Made by a program: the position numbers and the translations under genes. Positions 36,408-44,696 of a DNA stretch of 64,000 nucleotides are shown here, in pieces (position 1 is the first letter of the stretch; each line of letters starts with the position of its first letter). The notes under the pieces are model-generated. The model did not search any database. It saw nothing but the letters and a program-made list of their open reading frames with translations, and was not told the DNA's origin. Source of the DNA: Bradyrhizobium daqingense (lineage in GTDB: Bacteria; Pseudomonadota; Alphaproteobacteria; Rhizobiales; Xanthobacteraceae); contig NZ_CP088014.1 of assembly GCF_021044685.1 (NCBI RefSeq), positions 620,001-684,000 on the forward strand. The letters are read 5' to 3'.

Positions 36408-37736
36408 TTATTCGGCCGCGAGCGCCTGCAACGAAGCCGGATTTGCAGCCGAAACCATGAAGTCATGGATGCGAGGCACGATTTCGGACTTGAAACGCGA
36501 GCCGTTGAACACGCCGTAATGTCCGACGCCCTTCTGGACGTAATGAACGCGGCGATGATCGGGGATCGAGCTGCACAATGCGTGCGTTGCTTCGGTCTGA
36601 CCGAGACCGGAGATGTCGTCGTTCTCGCCTTCGACCGTCATCAACGCGACGCGCGTGACCTTGGAGGGATCGACGCGTGTTCCGCGATGGGTCATCTCGC
36701 CCTTCGGCAGCGAGTGCTTCACGAACACGGTGTCGACGGTCTGGAGGTAATACTCGGCGGAGAGGTCCATCACCGCGAGATATTCGTCGTAGAATTCACG
36801 ATGCTTGTCGACCAGGTCGCCGTCGCCCTTCACCAGATTGGCAAAGAGCTGCTTGTGGGCGTCCATGTGCCGGTCGAGATTCATGCTGATGAAGCCGTTG
36901 AGCTGCAGGAATCCCGGATAAACGTCGCGCATCATGCCCGGATGCGGGAACGGCACCTTGGTGATGACGTGATTGCGGAACCAGTCAATACCGCGCTCCT
37001 GGGCGAGATTGTTCACCGCGGTCGGATTGCGGCGGGTATCGATCGGGCCACCCATCAGCGTCATCGAGGTCGGCACGAAGGGATCGCGCCGCGCCTCCAT
37101 GATCGAGACCGCGGCAACGACGGGCACCGAGGGCTGGCATACCGCCATGACGTGGGTGTTGCCGCCGAGGACGTGCAGCATCTCGATGACGTAGTCGATG
37201 TAATCGTCGAGATCGAAGCGGCCGTCGCTGAGCGGCACCATGCGGGCGTCGGCCCAATCGGTGATGTAGACCTCATGCGCGGGCAGGAATGCTTCCACCG
37301 TGCCCCGGAGCAGCGTCGCATAATGGCCGGACATCGGCGCCACGATCAGCACGCGCGGCTGCGGGCTGCGCAGGGGGCGAGCGAATTTGCGATCAAAATA
37401 GAGCAGCCGGCAGAACGGCTTTTCCCAGACCGAGCGGATCTCGACGGGGACGCGGATGCCGTTGACCTCGGTGTCGTGGAGGCCCCATTCCGGCTTGCCG
37501 TAGCGGCGCGTGGTGCGCTCGAACAATTCGCAGGCCGCGGCGACCGACTTGCCGACCTCGGTGCGCGCCCAGGGATTGAGGGGATTCTGAAACAGGAGCC
37601 TGGTCGCGTCCGTAACCGCACGTGCCGGATTGAGAGAGGCCTGAGCCATCTCGTACATCCAGTACATCGGCGTCGTCAGAACCGGACTGCCTTCTGCAGC
37701 CAGGGGCGGCGCGCCGCCAAACTCACCAATAGGCAT
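36408..37736 (-). CDS. phaZ: Intracellular polyhydroxyalkanoate (PHB) depolymerase
   Basis: Mobilises stored PHB granules to hydroxyacids, 442 aa, the usual length of the TIGR01849 family. The nucleophile is Cys200 in the lipase-box-like HVMAVCQPSVPVVAA, as in Ralstonia PhaZa1, where Cys replaces Ser. Other family marks: GHYATLLRGTVEAFLP (oxyanion region near 137-152), VYITDWADARMVPLSDGRFD, and GVGHYGVFNGSRF near the end with the catalytic His. AGAGGAA precedes ATG 37736. Cytoplasmic and granule-associated. The 301-bp gap beyond its 3' end may hold a stress-regulated antisense transcript. Confidence 0.93.
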   Translation of the reverse strand: MPIGEFGGAPPLAAEGSPVLTTPMYWMYEMAQASLNPARAVTDATRLLFQNPLNPWARTEVGKSVAAACELFERTTRRYGKPEWGLHDTEVNGIRVPVEIRSVWEKPFCRLLYFDRKFARPLRSPQPRVLIVAPMSGHYATLLRGTVEAFLPAHEVYITDWADARMVPLSDGRFDLDDYIDYVIEMLHVLGGNTHVMAVCQPSVPVVAAVSIMEARRDPFVPTSMTLMGGPIDTRRNPTAVNNLAQERGIDWFRNHVITKVPFPHPGMMRDVYPGFLQLNGFISMNLDRHMDAHKQLFANLVKGDGDLVDKHREFYDEYLAVMDLSAEYYLQTVDTVFVKHSLPKGEMTHRGTRVDPSKVTRVALMTVEGENDDISGLGQTEATHALCSSIPDHRRVHYVQKGVGHYGVFNGSRFKSEIVPRIHDFMVSAANPASLQALAAE

Positions 37737-37857
37737 CGTTATATTCCTCTTCGCATCGCAACATACTGCCGAATGCGCAATATTGCGTCAATGCATGGTT
37801 CCGTACATCTACGTAAGCAGAACGGCAAAAACCGCCTGAATCCACGGGAAAGTGACG

Positions 37858-38676
37858 TTATTCCCCGCCCGAGAGCAGCGAGCCGTGGCGCTTGGCGCTG
37901 CGCAAAAGGGCAAGGAATGCTGCAAAAGATGCAGCCAGGAGGGCCGCGTTGATCACCAACGCCTCCAGCATCAGATCGGTCCTGAAGGTCTGCTCGATCA
38001 GCAGCGCACGCATGCCCTCGAACGCATAGGTCGGCGGCAACGCCCACGCGACGTATTGCAGCCAGACCGGCAGCACGCTGACGGGATAGTAGACGCAGGC
38101 GAGCGGCAGGATCGCGAACATCAAGGTCCAGACGATGCTCTCGGCACCTAAGCCGTTTCGCAGCACGAGGCCCGAGACGAAGATGCCGACCGACCAGCTG
38201 GTGAAGATCAGATTGCAGAAGAACGCGATCAGCGGCAGGCCGAGGGCATAGACATTGAAGTGGAACATGAACAGCGCGAGTAGGGTCATCGGGATGATCC
38301 CGATCGCAAGCCGGATCAGGCTCATGACCATCAGCGACAGCAGAAACTCGATCGGCTTGAGCGGGCTCATCATGAGATTGCCGATATTGCGCGCCCACAT
38401 CTCCTCCAGGAACGAGATGGAAAAGCCGAGCTGCCCGCGGAACAGGATGTCCCAGAGGATGACGGCGCCGATCAGCGTGCCGCCGGCGCGCGCGAAGAAA
38501 TTGGCGTTCTCGGCGATGTAGGCCTGCAGGAAGCCCCAGGTGATGACCTGCAACGCCGGCCAGTACAGCAGCTCGAGCAGCCGCGGCCAGGACGACATCA
38601 GGAGGTACCAATAGCGCAGGATCATCGCACCGATGCGATGGATGGAGATGCCGCGGCGGAGGGAGATGTCGGTCAT
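37858..38676 (-). CDS. ABC-2-type transporter permease
   Basis: Inner-membrane exporter subunit, 272 aa, six membrane segments, ABC2_membrane family. I start at ATG 38676 (MTDISLRRGISIHRIG) with AGGGGA just upstream; reading further would enter the R11 repeat. Features include the amphipathic N-terminal helix before the first segment and the LRNGLGAESIVWTLMFAILP stretch. The partner ATPase gene is upstream on the same strand, but 289 bp containing two repeats (R11 and R1) lie between them. The exported compound is unknown; the family handles drugs, polysaccharides and lipids. Confidence 0.88.
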   Translation of the reverse strand: MTDISLRRGISIHRIGAMILRYWYLLMSSWPRLLELLYWPALQVITWGFLQAYIAENANFFARAGGTLIGAVILWDILFRGQLGFSISFLEEMWARNIGNLMMSPLKPIEFLLSLMVMSLIRLAIGIIPMTLLALFMFHFNVYALGLPLIAFFCNLIFTSWSVGIFVSGLVLRNGLGAESIVWTLMFAILPLACVYYPVSVLPVWLQYVAWALPPTYAFEGMRALLIEQTFRTDLMLEALVINAALLAASFAAFLALLRSAKRHGSLLSGGE

Positions 38677-38687
38677 CGCGGTCCCCT

Positions 38688-38801
38688 GTAGCTCGGATGA
38701 GCGAAGCGACATCCGGGACTTTGCCGGCAACTGTCCCGGGTATCGCGGAGCCTGTCATCGGGCGGCGCTTCGCGCCGACCCGTTGGCTCACCCGGGCTAC
38801 G
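38688..38801. repeat. Palindromic intergenic repeat, family R11
   Basis: Starts GTAGCTCGGATGAGCGAAGC and ends GGCTCACCCGGGCTAC. It contains inner hairpins (CCCGGGTA, GGCGCTTCGCGCC). Single copy in the window. It lies between the ATPase and permease genes of one ABC exporter. Confidence 0.8.
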
Positions 38802-38827
38802 GCAGTAGCTGCGCAGTCTAACCACGT

Positions 38828-38944
38828 CGTCATTGCGAGGAGCTCGCGACAAAATTGCAAAGCAATTTTGCGCTGATGCGACGAAGCAATCCAGAATCCC
38901 TCCGTGGAACGATTCTGGATTGCTTCGCTGCGCTCGCAATGACG
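38828..38944. repeat. Palindromic intergenic repeat, family R1 (long form)
   Basis: Starts CGTCATTGCGAGGAGCTCGC and ends GCGCTCGCAATGACG, with the inner GCAATCCAGAATC and GATTCTGGATTGC arms and the extra AAATTGCAAAGCAATTTTGC hairpin seen in the copy at 21162. Second repeat in the same intra-operon gap. Confidence 0.9.
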
Positions 38945-38965
38945 AAAGGAGCAGCCACGGTTTCC

Positions 38966-39769
38966 TCACCGCACCGCCTCCTTCGCACCGTTCACGCGGC
39001 CGCGTGCGACGTCGAGAAACACTTCCTCCAGCGTGGTGCGATTGTAGCGGGCCATGATGGCCTCTGGCGTGTCGTCGTCCTCGATGCGGCCGCGCTTCAT
39101 GATGATGACGCGGTCGCAGAGCCGCTCGACCTCAAGCATGTTGTGCGAGGCGAGGAGGATGGTGGCGTCGTGCTGCTTGCGGTACCGCTCCAGATGCGCG
39201 CGCACCCAGTCGGCGGTGTCAGGATCGAGCGAGGCGGTCGGCTCGTCGAGCAAGAGCAGTTCGGGCTGGTTGATCAGCGCTTTCGCCAGCGCGACGCGGG
39301 TCTTCTGCCCGGCGGAGAGCTTGCCGTTGGCGCGATCGATGAAATCGGTGAGGTCGAGATCCTCGGCGAGCTCCGCGATGCGGCCTGCGAGGTTCTTCAC
39401 CGCATAGAGTTTGCCGAACACGGTGAGGTTCTGCCGCACCGTCAGCCGCATCGGCATGTCGACATAGGGGCTCTCGAAATTCATCCGCCCCAGCACGGAG
39501 GCGCTCTCCTCCGGCATACGATGCCCGAGCACCTCGACGCGGCCGGAGGTCGGCAGCACCAGGCCCATGATCATCGCGATGGTCGTGGTCTTGCCGGCGC
39601 CGTTGCCGCCGAGCAGCCCGGTGATGCTGCCGCGCGGAAGCGAAAAGGAGATATCGTCGACGGCGCGGGTCTGCTTGTAGACCTTGACGAGATGATCGAC
39701 CGCGATCGCCGCGGAAGGATTGCGATCCGCGACAGTCGGCCGACTTGAAGCCTTGTCATTCTCGGTCAT
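38966..39769 (-). CDS. ABC transporter ATP-binding protein (exporter, CcmA/NodI-like)
   Basis: ATPase of an ABC-2 exporter, 267 aa. Walker A is GGNGAGKTTTIAMIMG, the signature region is KLSAGQKTRVALAKALI and Walker B is LLLDEPTASLDPDTADW. The DDISFSLPRGSITGLLGG opening and short accessory tail are typical of the NodI/DrrA/CcmA class. It is the upstream partner of the ABC-2 permease. The first ~20 residues are hydrophilic and poorly conserved. NodI is a close relative in rhizobia, but no NodJ-specific features or nod genes are near, so nodulation-factor export should not be assumed. Confidence 0.9.
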   Translation of the reverse strand: MTENDKASSRPTVADRNPSAAIAVDHLVKVYKQTRAVDDISFSLPRGSITGLLGGNGAGKTTTIAMIMGLVLPTSGRVEVLGHRMPEESASVLGRMNFESPYVDMPMRLTVRQNLTVFGKLYAVKNLAGRIAELAEDLDLTDFIDRANGKLSAGQKTRVALAKALINQPELLLLDEPTASLDPDTADWVRAHLERYRKQHDATILLASHNMLEVERLCDRVIIMKRGRIEDDDTPEAIMARYNRTTLEEVFLDVARGRVNGAKEAVR

Positions 39770-39866
39770 GCTGGCCGTTCTTCTGCTATTGCAGCCGATA
39801 GCGCAAGGCTTGTAATCCAGGGTGGTTCCGCAAGCCCAGTGTTTGTGAATGAGAAGGCACCGCCCC

Positions 39867-41198
39867 TTGGCCGATATGACCGAAATTGCCGATTCCGACT
39901 TTCACCACGCGCAGCGGCATATCCGTCTGGACACGATCCTGCGGCTGCGCTGGCTTGCCGTGCTCGGCCAGCTCGCGGCGATCTTCATCGTGGCGCAGGG
40001 CCTGGAGTTCAACGTCGAGATCGTCCCCTGTGTCAGCATCATCGCCCTGTCGGCGGCACTCAATCTGGGGCTCCAGACCGCGGCCAATCCAATGCAGCGG
40101 CTGGAGCCGATGCAGGCGGCGGGCCTGCTTGCGCTCAACATCGTCGAGCTGGCCGGCCTGTTGTTCTTCACCGGCGGCCTGCAGAACCCGTTCTCGTTCC
40201 TGTTCCTCGCGCCGGTGCTGATCTCGGCCACGGCACTGCCGGCCCGCTTCACCTTCGGGCTTGGCCTATTGGCTGTTGCCTGCGCCTCGATCCTGTTCTT
40301 CTACCATGCACCGCTGCCGTGGGATGCCGACGATCCCCTGGTGCTGCCGCCGGTCTATCTCGTCGGCGTTTGGCTCTCGATCGCGCTCGCGATCGGCGTC
40401 ACCAGCCTCTATTCCTTCCAGGTGACCGAGGAGGCGCGCAAGCTCGCGGACGCGCTGGCTGCCACCGAGCTGGTGCTGACGCGCGAGCAACATCTGACCC
40501 AGCTCGACGGATTGGCCGCCGCGGCCGCGCATGAGCTCGGCACGCCGCTCGCAACCATCTTCCTGATCTCGCGCGAGCTGGAAAAGACGGTGAAGGACGC
40601 CAGCATCGCCGCCGACCTGAAGACCTTGCGCGAGCAGACCCAGCGCTGCCGCGACATCCTGAGCAAGATCACCCAGCTCTCCTCCACCGGCGCGCCGTTC
40701 GATCGCATGAAGCTGTCGGAGCTGATCGAGGAGGTGGTGGCGCCGCACCGCGATTTCGGCGTCGAGATCAAGGTGCGGATCGCCGTGGCCGTCGCGGCCG
40801 AGCCGGTCGGCTCACGCAATCCGGCCATCCTCTACGGCATCGGCAACATCGTCGAGAACGCGGTCGATTTCGCCCGCACCACCGTCGAGGTGAACGCATG
40901 GTGGAACAAGGATCATATCGAGCTTGTGATCTCCGACGACGGACCCGGCATCCCGCCTGATATCCTCAACCGGATCGGCGAGCCCTATCTGTCGCGGCGG
41001 CGCCCGCAGGATGATGGTGGCAGCGAGCGGCGCGGCCTCGGGCTCGGCGTGTTCATCGCGCGTACACTGCTCGAACGCACCGGCGCCAAGGTCTCGTTTA
41101 CCAACCGGACCTTTCCGGAACACGGCGCGGTGGTCCAGATCACATGGCCCAGGCAGCGTTTTGAGACTATCGAGACGCTCGAAGAAACAATAGGATAA
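39867..41198 (+). CDS. regS: Redox-sensing histidine kinase RegS (RegB/PrrB/ActS family)
   Basis: Membrane histidine kinase of the RegBA global redox system. About 443 aa with six N-terminal membrane segments. The family's quinone-linked loop appears as FFTGGLQNPFSFLFLAPVL. The H-box is AAAAHELGTPLATIF (His222), and Cys261 in QRCRDIL corresponds to the redox-active Cys265 of Rhodobacter RegB. The ATP-binding domain follows (NIVENAVDFA, SDDGPGIPP, RRGLGLGVFIA). I prefer TTG 39867, with AAGG nine bases upstream; ATG 39849 and ATG 39876 lack ribosome sites. In B. japonicum RegSR activates fixR-nifA and many redox-controlled genes. Confidence 0.92.
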   Translation: MADMTEIADSDFHHAQRHIRLDTILRLRWLAVLGQLAAIFIVAQGLEFNVEIVPCVSIIALSAALNLGLQTAANPMQRLEPMQAAGLLALNIVELAGLLFFTGGLQNPFSFLFLAPVLISATALPARFTFGLGLLAVACASILFFYHAPLPWDADDPLVLPPVYLVGVWLSIALAIGVTSLYSFQVTEEARKLADALAATELVLTREQHLTQLDGLAAAAAHELGTPLATIFLISRELEKTVKDASIAADLKTLREQTQRCRDILSKITQLSSTGAPFDRMKLSELIEEVVAPHRDFGVEIKVRIAVAVAAEPVGSRNPAILYGIGNIVENAVDFARTTVEVNAWWNKDHIELVISDDGPGIPPDILNRIGEPYLSRRRPQDDGGSERRGLGLGVFIARTLLERTGAKVSFTNRTFPEHGAVVQITWPRQRFETIETLEETIG

Positions 41199-41301
41199 GG
41201 CGCGACCTTGCGTCGCACAACGGCGCCGATCGACTATTTGCCGCCTTGGCATCGACCGATCGCAACGCCATATGTCAATGCGCTGGAAAAAGGACAACAC
41301 C

Positions 41302-41856
41302 TTGAACGCCATCGCCGACCTGAACGAACAGACCGACCGCTCGCTTCTCATCGTGGAAGACGACAAGCCGTTTCTGGAGCGGCTGTCGCGCGCGATGGAG
41401 ACACGGGGCTTTGCAGTGACATCGTGCGACACCGTCTCGGACGGTCTTGCGCAGATCGGCAGGTCCGCACCGGCCTTCGCGGTGGTGGACCTCAGGCTCG
41501 GCGACGGCAACGGTCTCGACGTGGTCTCGGCGCTGAAGAAGAAACGCCCCGATGCGCGCGCCATCGTGCTGACCGGCTATGGCAACATCGCCACCGCCGT
41601 AACCGCGGTGAAGATGGGTGCGATCGACTATCTGTCGAAGCCGGCCGACGCCGACGACGTCGTCGCGGCGCTGCTGTCGACCAGCGCGGAGAAATCCGAG
41701 CTGCCGGCGAATCCGATGTCGGCCGACCGCGTCCGCTGGGAGCACATCCAGCGCATCTACGAGATGTGCAACCGCAACGTCTCGGAAACCGCGCGCCGGC
41801 TGAACATGCATCGCCGCACCCTGCAGCGTATCCTGGCCAAGCGCGCGCCGCGGTAA
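41302..41856 (+). CDS. regR: Redox response regulator RegR (RegA/PrrA/ActR family)
   Basis: DNA-binding response regulator, partner of RegS. The start is almost certainly TTG 41302: AAAGGA lies seven bases upstream, the protein is then 184 aa like Rhodobacter RegA, and the phospho-acceptor falls at Asp63 (VVDLRLGDG), exactly the RegA number. ATG 41272 would add ten residues that look unlike the family. The receiver domain spans about 10-130, then a short Pro-containing linker and the Fis-type HTH (NVSETARRLNMHRRTLQRIL). The HTH sequence is nearly invariant across alphaproteobacteria. It lies 104 bp after regS. Confidence 0.94.
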   Translation: MNAIADLNEQTDRSLLIVEDDKPFLERLSRAMETRGFAVTSCDTVSDGLAQIGRSAPAFAVVDLRLGDGNGLDVVSALKKKRPDARAIVLTGYGNIATAVTAVKMGAIDYLSKPADADDVVAALLSTSAEKSELPANPMSADRVRWEHIQRIYEMCNRNVSETARRLNMHRRTLQRILAKRAPR

Positions 41857-41863
41857 CGGCGCC

Positions 41864-41954
41864 GTAGGGTGGGCAAAGGCGCAAAGCGCCGTGCCCACCG
41901 TTCTTCTCCACATTTTGCAAAGACGTGGGCACACTACGCTTTGCCCACCCTACG
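41864..41954. repeat. Palindromic intergenic repeat, family R4
   Basis: Starts GTAGGGTGGGCAAAGGCGCA and ends TTTGCCCACCCTAC, matching the copy at 3905. It begins 8 bp after the regR stop and may terminate the regSR transcript. Confidence 0.88.
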
Positions 41955-41958
41955 GCAC

Positions 41959-42045
41959 TCGTGCCCCGGCTCTGCTTGGATGGCCGCCTTCTGGGTCCCG
42001 GCTCTGCGCAGCAGCGTTGCACGCTGCAGCGCGTCCGGGACACGA
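41959..42045. repeat. Palindromic intergenic repeat, family R7 (short form)
   Basis: Starts TCGTGCCCCGGCTCTGC and ends GCAGCGCGTCCGGGACACG. It shares TGGGTCCCGGCTCTGCG and GCAGCGTTGCACGCTGCAG with the other R7 copies. It abuts the R4 copy, so two repeat families are in tandem here. Confidence 0.75.
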
Positions 42046-42052
42046 GATTGTC

Positions 42053-42544
42053 CTACTCCCAAAAATCCGCGTGACCCTGCGGATCGACCAGGCGGTTGAG
42101 CCGCAAGCCCGCCGCCATCGCAAACCGCACCGTCATCTGCTTGCGGGTGGCAGCGGCGAGCTTGTGCTCGGGCGCCTCGCAATGCATGTGCGCGCCATAG
42201 GCATCGGCGACGATCAGGCCGGTGTCTTCAGGAAAGATCTCGCAGGGCAGATCCTGCGTGAAGGCGAAGAACAGCCGGTCGCAATGGGCGCGGTATTCGT
42301 GCCATTTCTGATCGGCGCGCAGATCCTCGACCGACGACTTGATCTCGACGATCCAGATCTCGCCGCGCTCGTTCAGCGCGACCAGATCGGCACGCCGGCC
42401 CGATGGCAGCGGCAGTTCACTGATGCAGGAGAAGCCGAGCGAGCGGAGCAGCCGCGCCGTGCCGCGCGCGATCGCCAGCGCCGTCTCCGACTGGCGGCGA
42501 TCCGGCGGCGGCACGAGCGCGATGTTCCGGGCGGTGTTGTTCAT
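42053..42544 (-). CDS. MmcB-like DNA repair-associated protein (PD-(D/E)XK-like)
   Basis: 163 aa, alphaproteobacterial family related to Caulobacter MmcB, a LexA-regulated putative nuclease. It contains the sequence GRRADLVALNERGEIWIVEIKSS, where D...E-x-K is the PD-(D/E)XK nuclease core, then DQKWHEYRAHCDRLFFAF, PCEIFPEDTGLIVAD and a conserved His/Ala-rich helix. ATG 42544 starts MNNTARNIALVPP; a longer frame runs into a repeat and is rejected. No clear SOS box was identified. Stands alone, followed by repeats R7 and R4. Confidence 0.82.
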   Translation of the reverse strand: MNNTARNIALVPPPDRRQSETALAIARGTARLLRSLGFSCISELPLPSGRRADLVALNERGEIWIVEIKSSVEDLRADQKWHEYRAHCDRLFFAFTQDLPCEIFPEDTGLIVADAYGAHMHCEAPEHKLAAATRKQMTVRFAMAAGLRLNRLVDPQGHADFWE

Positions 42545-42592
42545 GCGAGCGAGGATAACCGATTCCCTGAGAGGCGGACACTCTCTCCGCCT

Positions 42593-42742
42593 GTCGTTCC
42601 GGGGCGCGCCACTTGGCGCGAGCCCGGAATCCATAGCCACAGGGAGGAGTTGTGGGCCGAGACGGCAGCTCCGAGTCATCGCAAAACAACTGCCGGGGAT
42701 TATGGGTCCCGGACTCGCGGCTACGTCGCGACCCGGGACGAC
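42593..42742. repeat. Palindromic intergenic repeat, hybrid of families R2 and R3
   Basis: The left end (GTCGTTCCGGGGCGCGCC, then GGAATCCATAGCCACAGGG) follows R2, while the right part (ATTATGGGTCCCGGACTCGC, closing CCCGGGACGAC) follows R3. It appears to be a chimera of two repeat families, between the divergent MmcB-like and GH13 genes. Confidence 0.75.
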
Positions 42743-42830
42743 AGCGTGTGTGGTGGAACACGGAACCTCCCTCCTCCCTCGCACTTATCACGCAGCCGCC
42801 GCACCTCGGCGGAACCACCGAGGCTGCGGG

Positions 42831-44528
42831 ATGATCGACGATCTCTGGTACAAGAACGGCGTGATCTATTGCCTGTCGGTCGGCACCTATATGGATGCCA
42901 ATGGCGACGGCATCGGCGACTTCAAGGGGCTGTTACGGCGGCTCGATTATCTGCACGGACTCGGCATCACAACGATCTGGCTGATGCCGTTCCAGACCTC
43001 GCCGGGCCGCGACGACGGCTACGACATCGCCGATTACTACAGCGTCGATCCCCGCTACGGCACGCTCGGCGACTTCGTCGAATTCACCCATGGCTGCAAG
43101 CAGCGCGGCATCCGCGTCATCATCGACCTCGTCGTCAACCACACCTCGGACCAGCATCACTGGTTCAAGGAGGCGCGGCGCGACAAGAACTCGCCCTATC
43201 GCGACTGGTATGTCTGGTCGGACAAGAAGCCGGCAGGCGCCGACAAGGGCATGGTGTTTCCCGGCGTGCAGAAAACGACCTGGACGCGCGACAAGGAAGC
43301 CGGCGCGTATTACTTCCACCGCTTCTACGATTTCCAGCCCGACCTCAACACCTCGAACCCGCATGTGCAGGCCGAGATCCTGAAGATCATGGGCTTCTGG
43401 ATCCAGCTGGGCGTCTCCGGCTTCCGCATGGATGCGGTGCCGTTCGTGATCGCGACCAAGGGCGCCAAGGTGAAGAAGCCGGTCGAGCAATACGACATGC
43501 TGCGCGCGTTCCGCGAATTCCTGCAATGGCGACAGGGCGATGCCATCATCCTCGCCGAAGCCAATGTGTTGCCGAAGACGGACATGGAATATTTCGGCCG
43601 CGATGCCGACCGCATGCACATGATGTTCAACTTCCATGTCAACCAGCACCTGTTCTATGCGCTGGCCTCAGGCGATTCACGCCCGCTGGCGAAGGCGCTG
43701 AAGGCGACCAAGCCGCGGCCGGCGACGGCGCAATGGGGCCTGTTCCTGCGCAATCACGACGAGCTCGATCTCGGGCGCCTGACCAAGGCGCAGCGCCAGA
43801 CCGTGTTCAAGAAATTCGGCCCCGACAAGGACATGCAGCTCTACGACCGCGGCATCCGCCGGCGCCTCGCGCCGATGCTGGGCGGCGATCGCCGGCGGCT
43901 CGAGCTCGCCTATAGCCTGATGTGCACGTTGCCGGGGACGCCCGTGATCCGCTATGGCGACGAGATCGCGATGGGCGATGACCTGGCGCAGCGGGAGCGC
44001 AACTGCGCGCGCACGCCGATGCAATGGTCGACCGAGCCGCATGGCGGCTTCACCAAGAGCGACAAGCCGGCCTGCCCCGTCATCGACAAGGGACCTTACG
44101 GGTTCGACCATGTCAACGTCGCCAAGCAGCGGCGCGATCCCAATTCGATGCTGAACTGGACCGAGCGCATCGTGCGCATGCGCAAGGAAGTGCCCGAGGT
44201 CGGCTGGGGCGATTTCGCCATCATCCCCCTGCGCGATCCCGCCGTGTTCATCATGCGCTATGACTGGCGCAACAATTCGGTGCTATTCGTTCACAATCTC
44301 GACGACAAGCCGCGCGAGATCGCGTTCTCGGCGGGGCTGCCCAGTGACGCCGGCGCGCACCTGATCAATCTGCTGGCGGAAGACCACAGCCACGCCGACA
44401 AGCGCGGGCAGCATCATGTCGTGCTGGAGCCATATGGGTATCGCTGGTATCGCGTCGGCGGGCTGGATTATCTGTTGAAGCGGAGCGACATCGACAAGAG
44501 CACCGAGGGCAACAAGCATCCGGGGTGA
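42831..44528 (+). CDS. GH13 alpha-amylase-family enzyme, trehalose synthase-like
   Basis: 565 aa, (beta/alpha)8 barrel. The family catalytic triad is complete: nucleophile Asp201 (GFRMDAVPF), acid/base Glu243 (ILAEANVLP) and Asp310 (FLRNHDELDL). The opening DLWYKNGVIYCLSVGTYMDA and the AEANVLP/RNHDELDLGRL pattern resemble trehalose synthase (maltose alpha-D-glucosyltransferase) more than secreted amylases; there is no signal peptide, so it is cytoplasmic. It lacks the C-terminal maltokinase of fused TreS proteins. It converges with a second GH13 gene. It may serve in trehalose or glycogen turnover; the exact reaction is not settled. Confidence 0.85.
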   Translation: MIDDLWYKNGVIYCLSVGTYMDANGDGIGDFKGLLRRLDYLHGLGITTIWLMPFQTSPGRDDGYDIADYYSVDPRYGTLGDFVEFTHGCKQRGIRVIIDLVVNHTSDQHHWFKEARRDKNSPYRDWYVWSDKKPAGADKGMVFPGVQKTTWTRDKEAGAYYFHRFYDFQPDLNTSNPHVQAEILKIMGFWIQLGVSGFRMDAVPFVIATKGAKVKKPVEQYDMLRAFREFLQWRQGDAIILAEANVLPKTDMEYFGRDADRMHMMFNFHVNQHLFYALASGDSRPLAKALKATKPRPATAQWGLFLRNHDELDLGRLTKAQRQTVFKKFGPDKDMQLYDRGIRRRLAPMLGGDRRRLELAYSLMCTLPGTPVIRYGDEIAMGDDLAQRERNCARTPMQWSTEPHGGFTKSDKPACPVIDKGPYGFDHVNVAKQRRDPNSMLNWTERIVRMRKEVPEVGWGDFAIIPLRDPAVFIMRYDWRNNSVLFVHNLDDKPREIAFSAGLPSDAGAHLINLLAEDHSHADKRGQHHVVLEPYGYRWYRVGGLDYLLKRSDIDKSTEGNKHPG

Positions 44529-44565
44529 TCCGAAATGCCGTCGTGTGCTGGGCTGCCTCAAAGAT

Positions 44566-44651
44566 CGTCATTGCGAGCGCAGCGAAGCAATCCAGAATCC
44601 TTCCGCGGGGGGCTCTGGATTGCTTCGTCGCAAGGGCTCCTCGCCATGACG
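44566..44651. repeat. Palindromic intergenic repeat, family R1
   Basis: Starts CGTCATTGCGAGCGCAGCG and ends GGGCTCCTCGCCATGACG, with inner GCAATCCAGAATCC and GGCTCTGGATTGC arms. It lies between two convergent GH13 genes. Confidence 0.88.
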
Positions 44652-44696
44652 CGGAGAGAGCGTCGGTCTTCGGCTTCGCCGATGTCGTGGCGAGGG

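Noticed and set aside
38966..39769. NodI (nodulation factor export ATPase)
   Set aside because: The ATPase class matches, but nod genes and a NodJ-like permease signature are absent, so a general exporter name is used.
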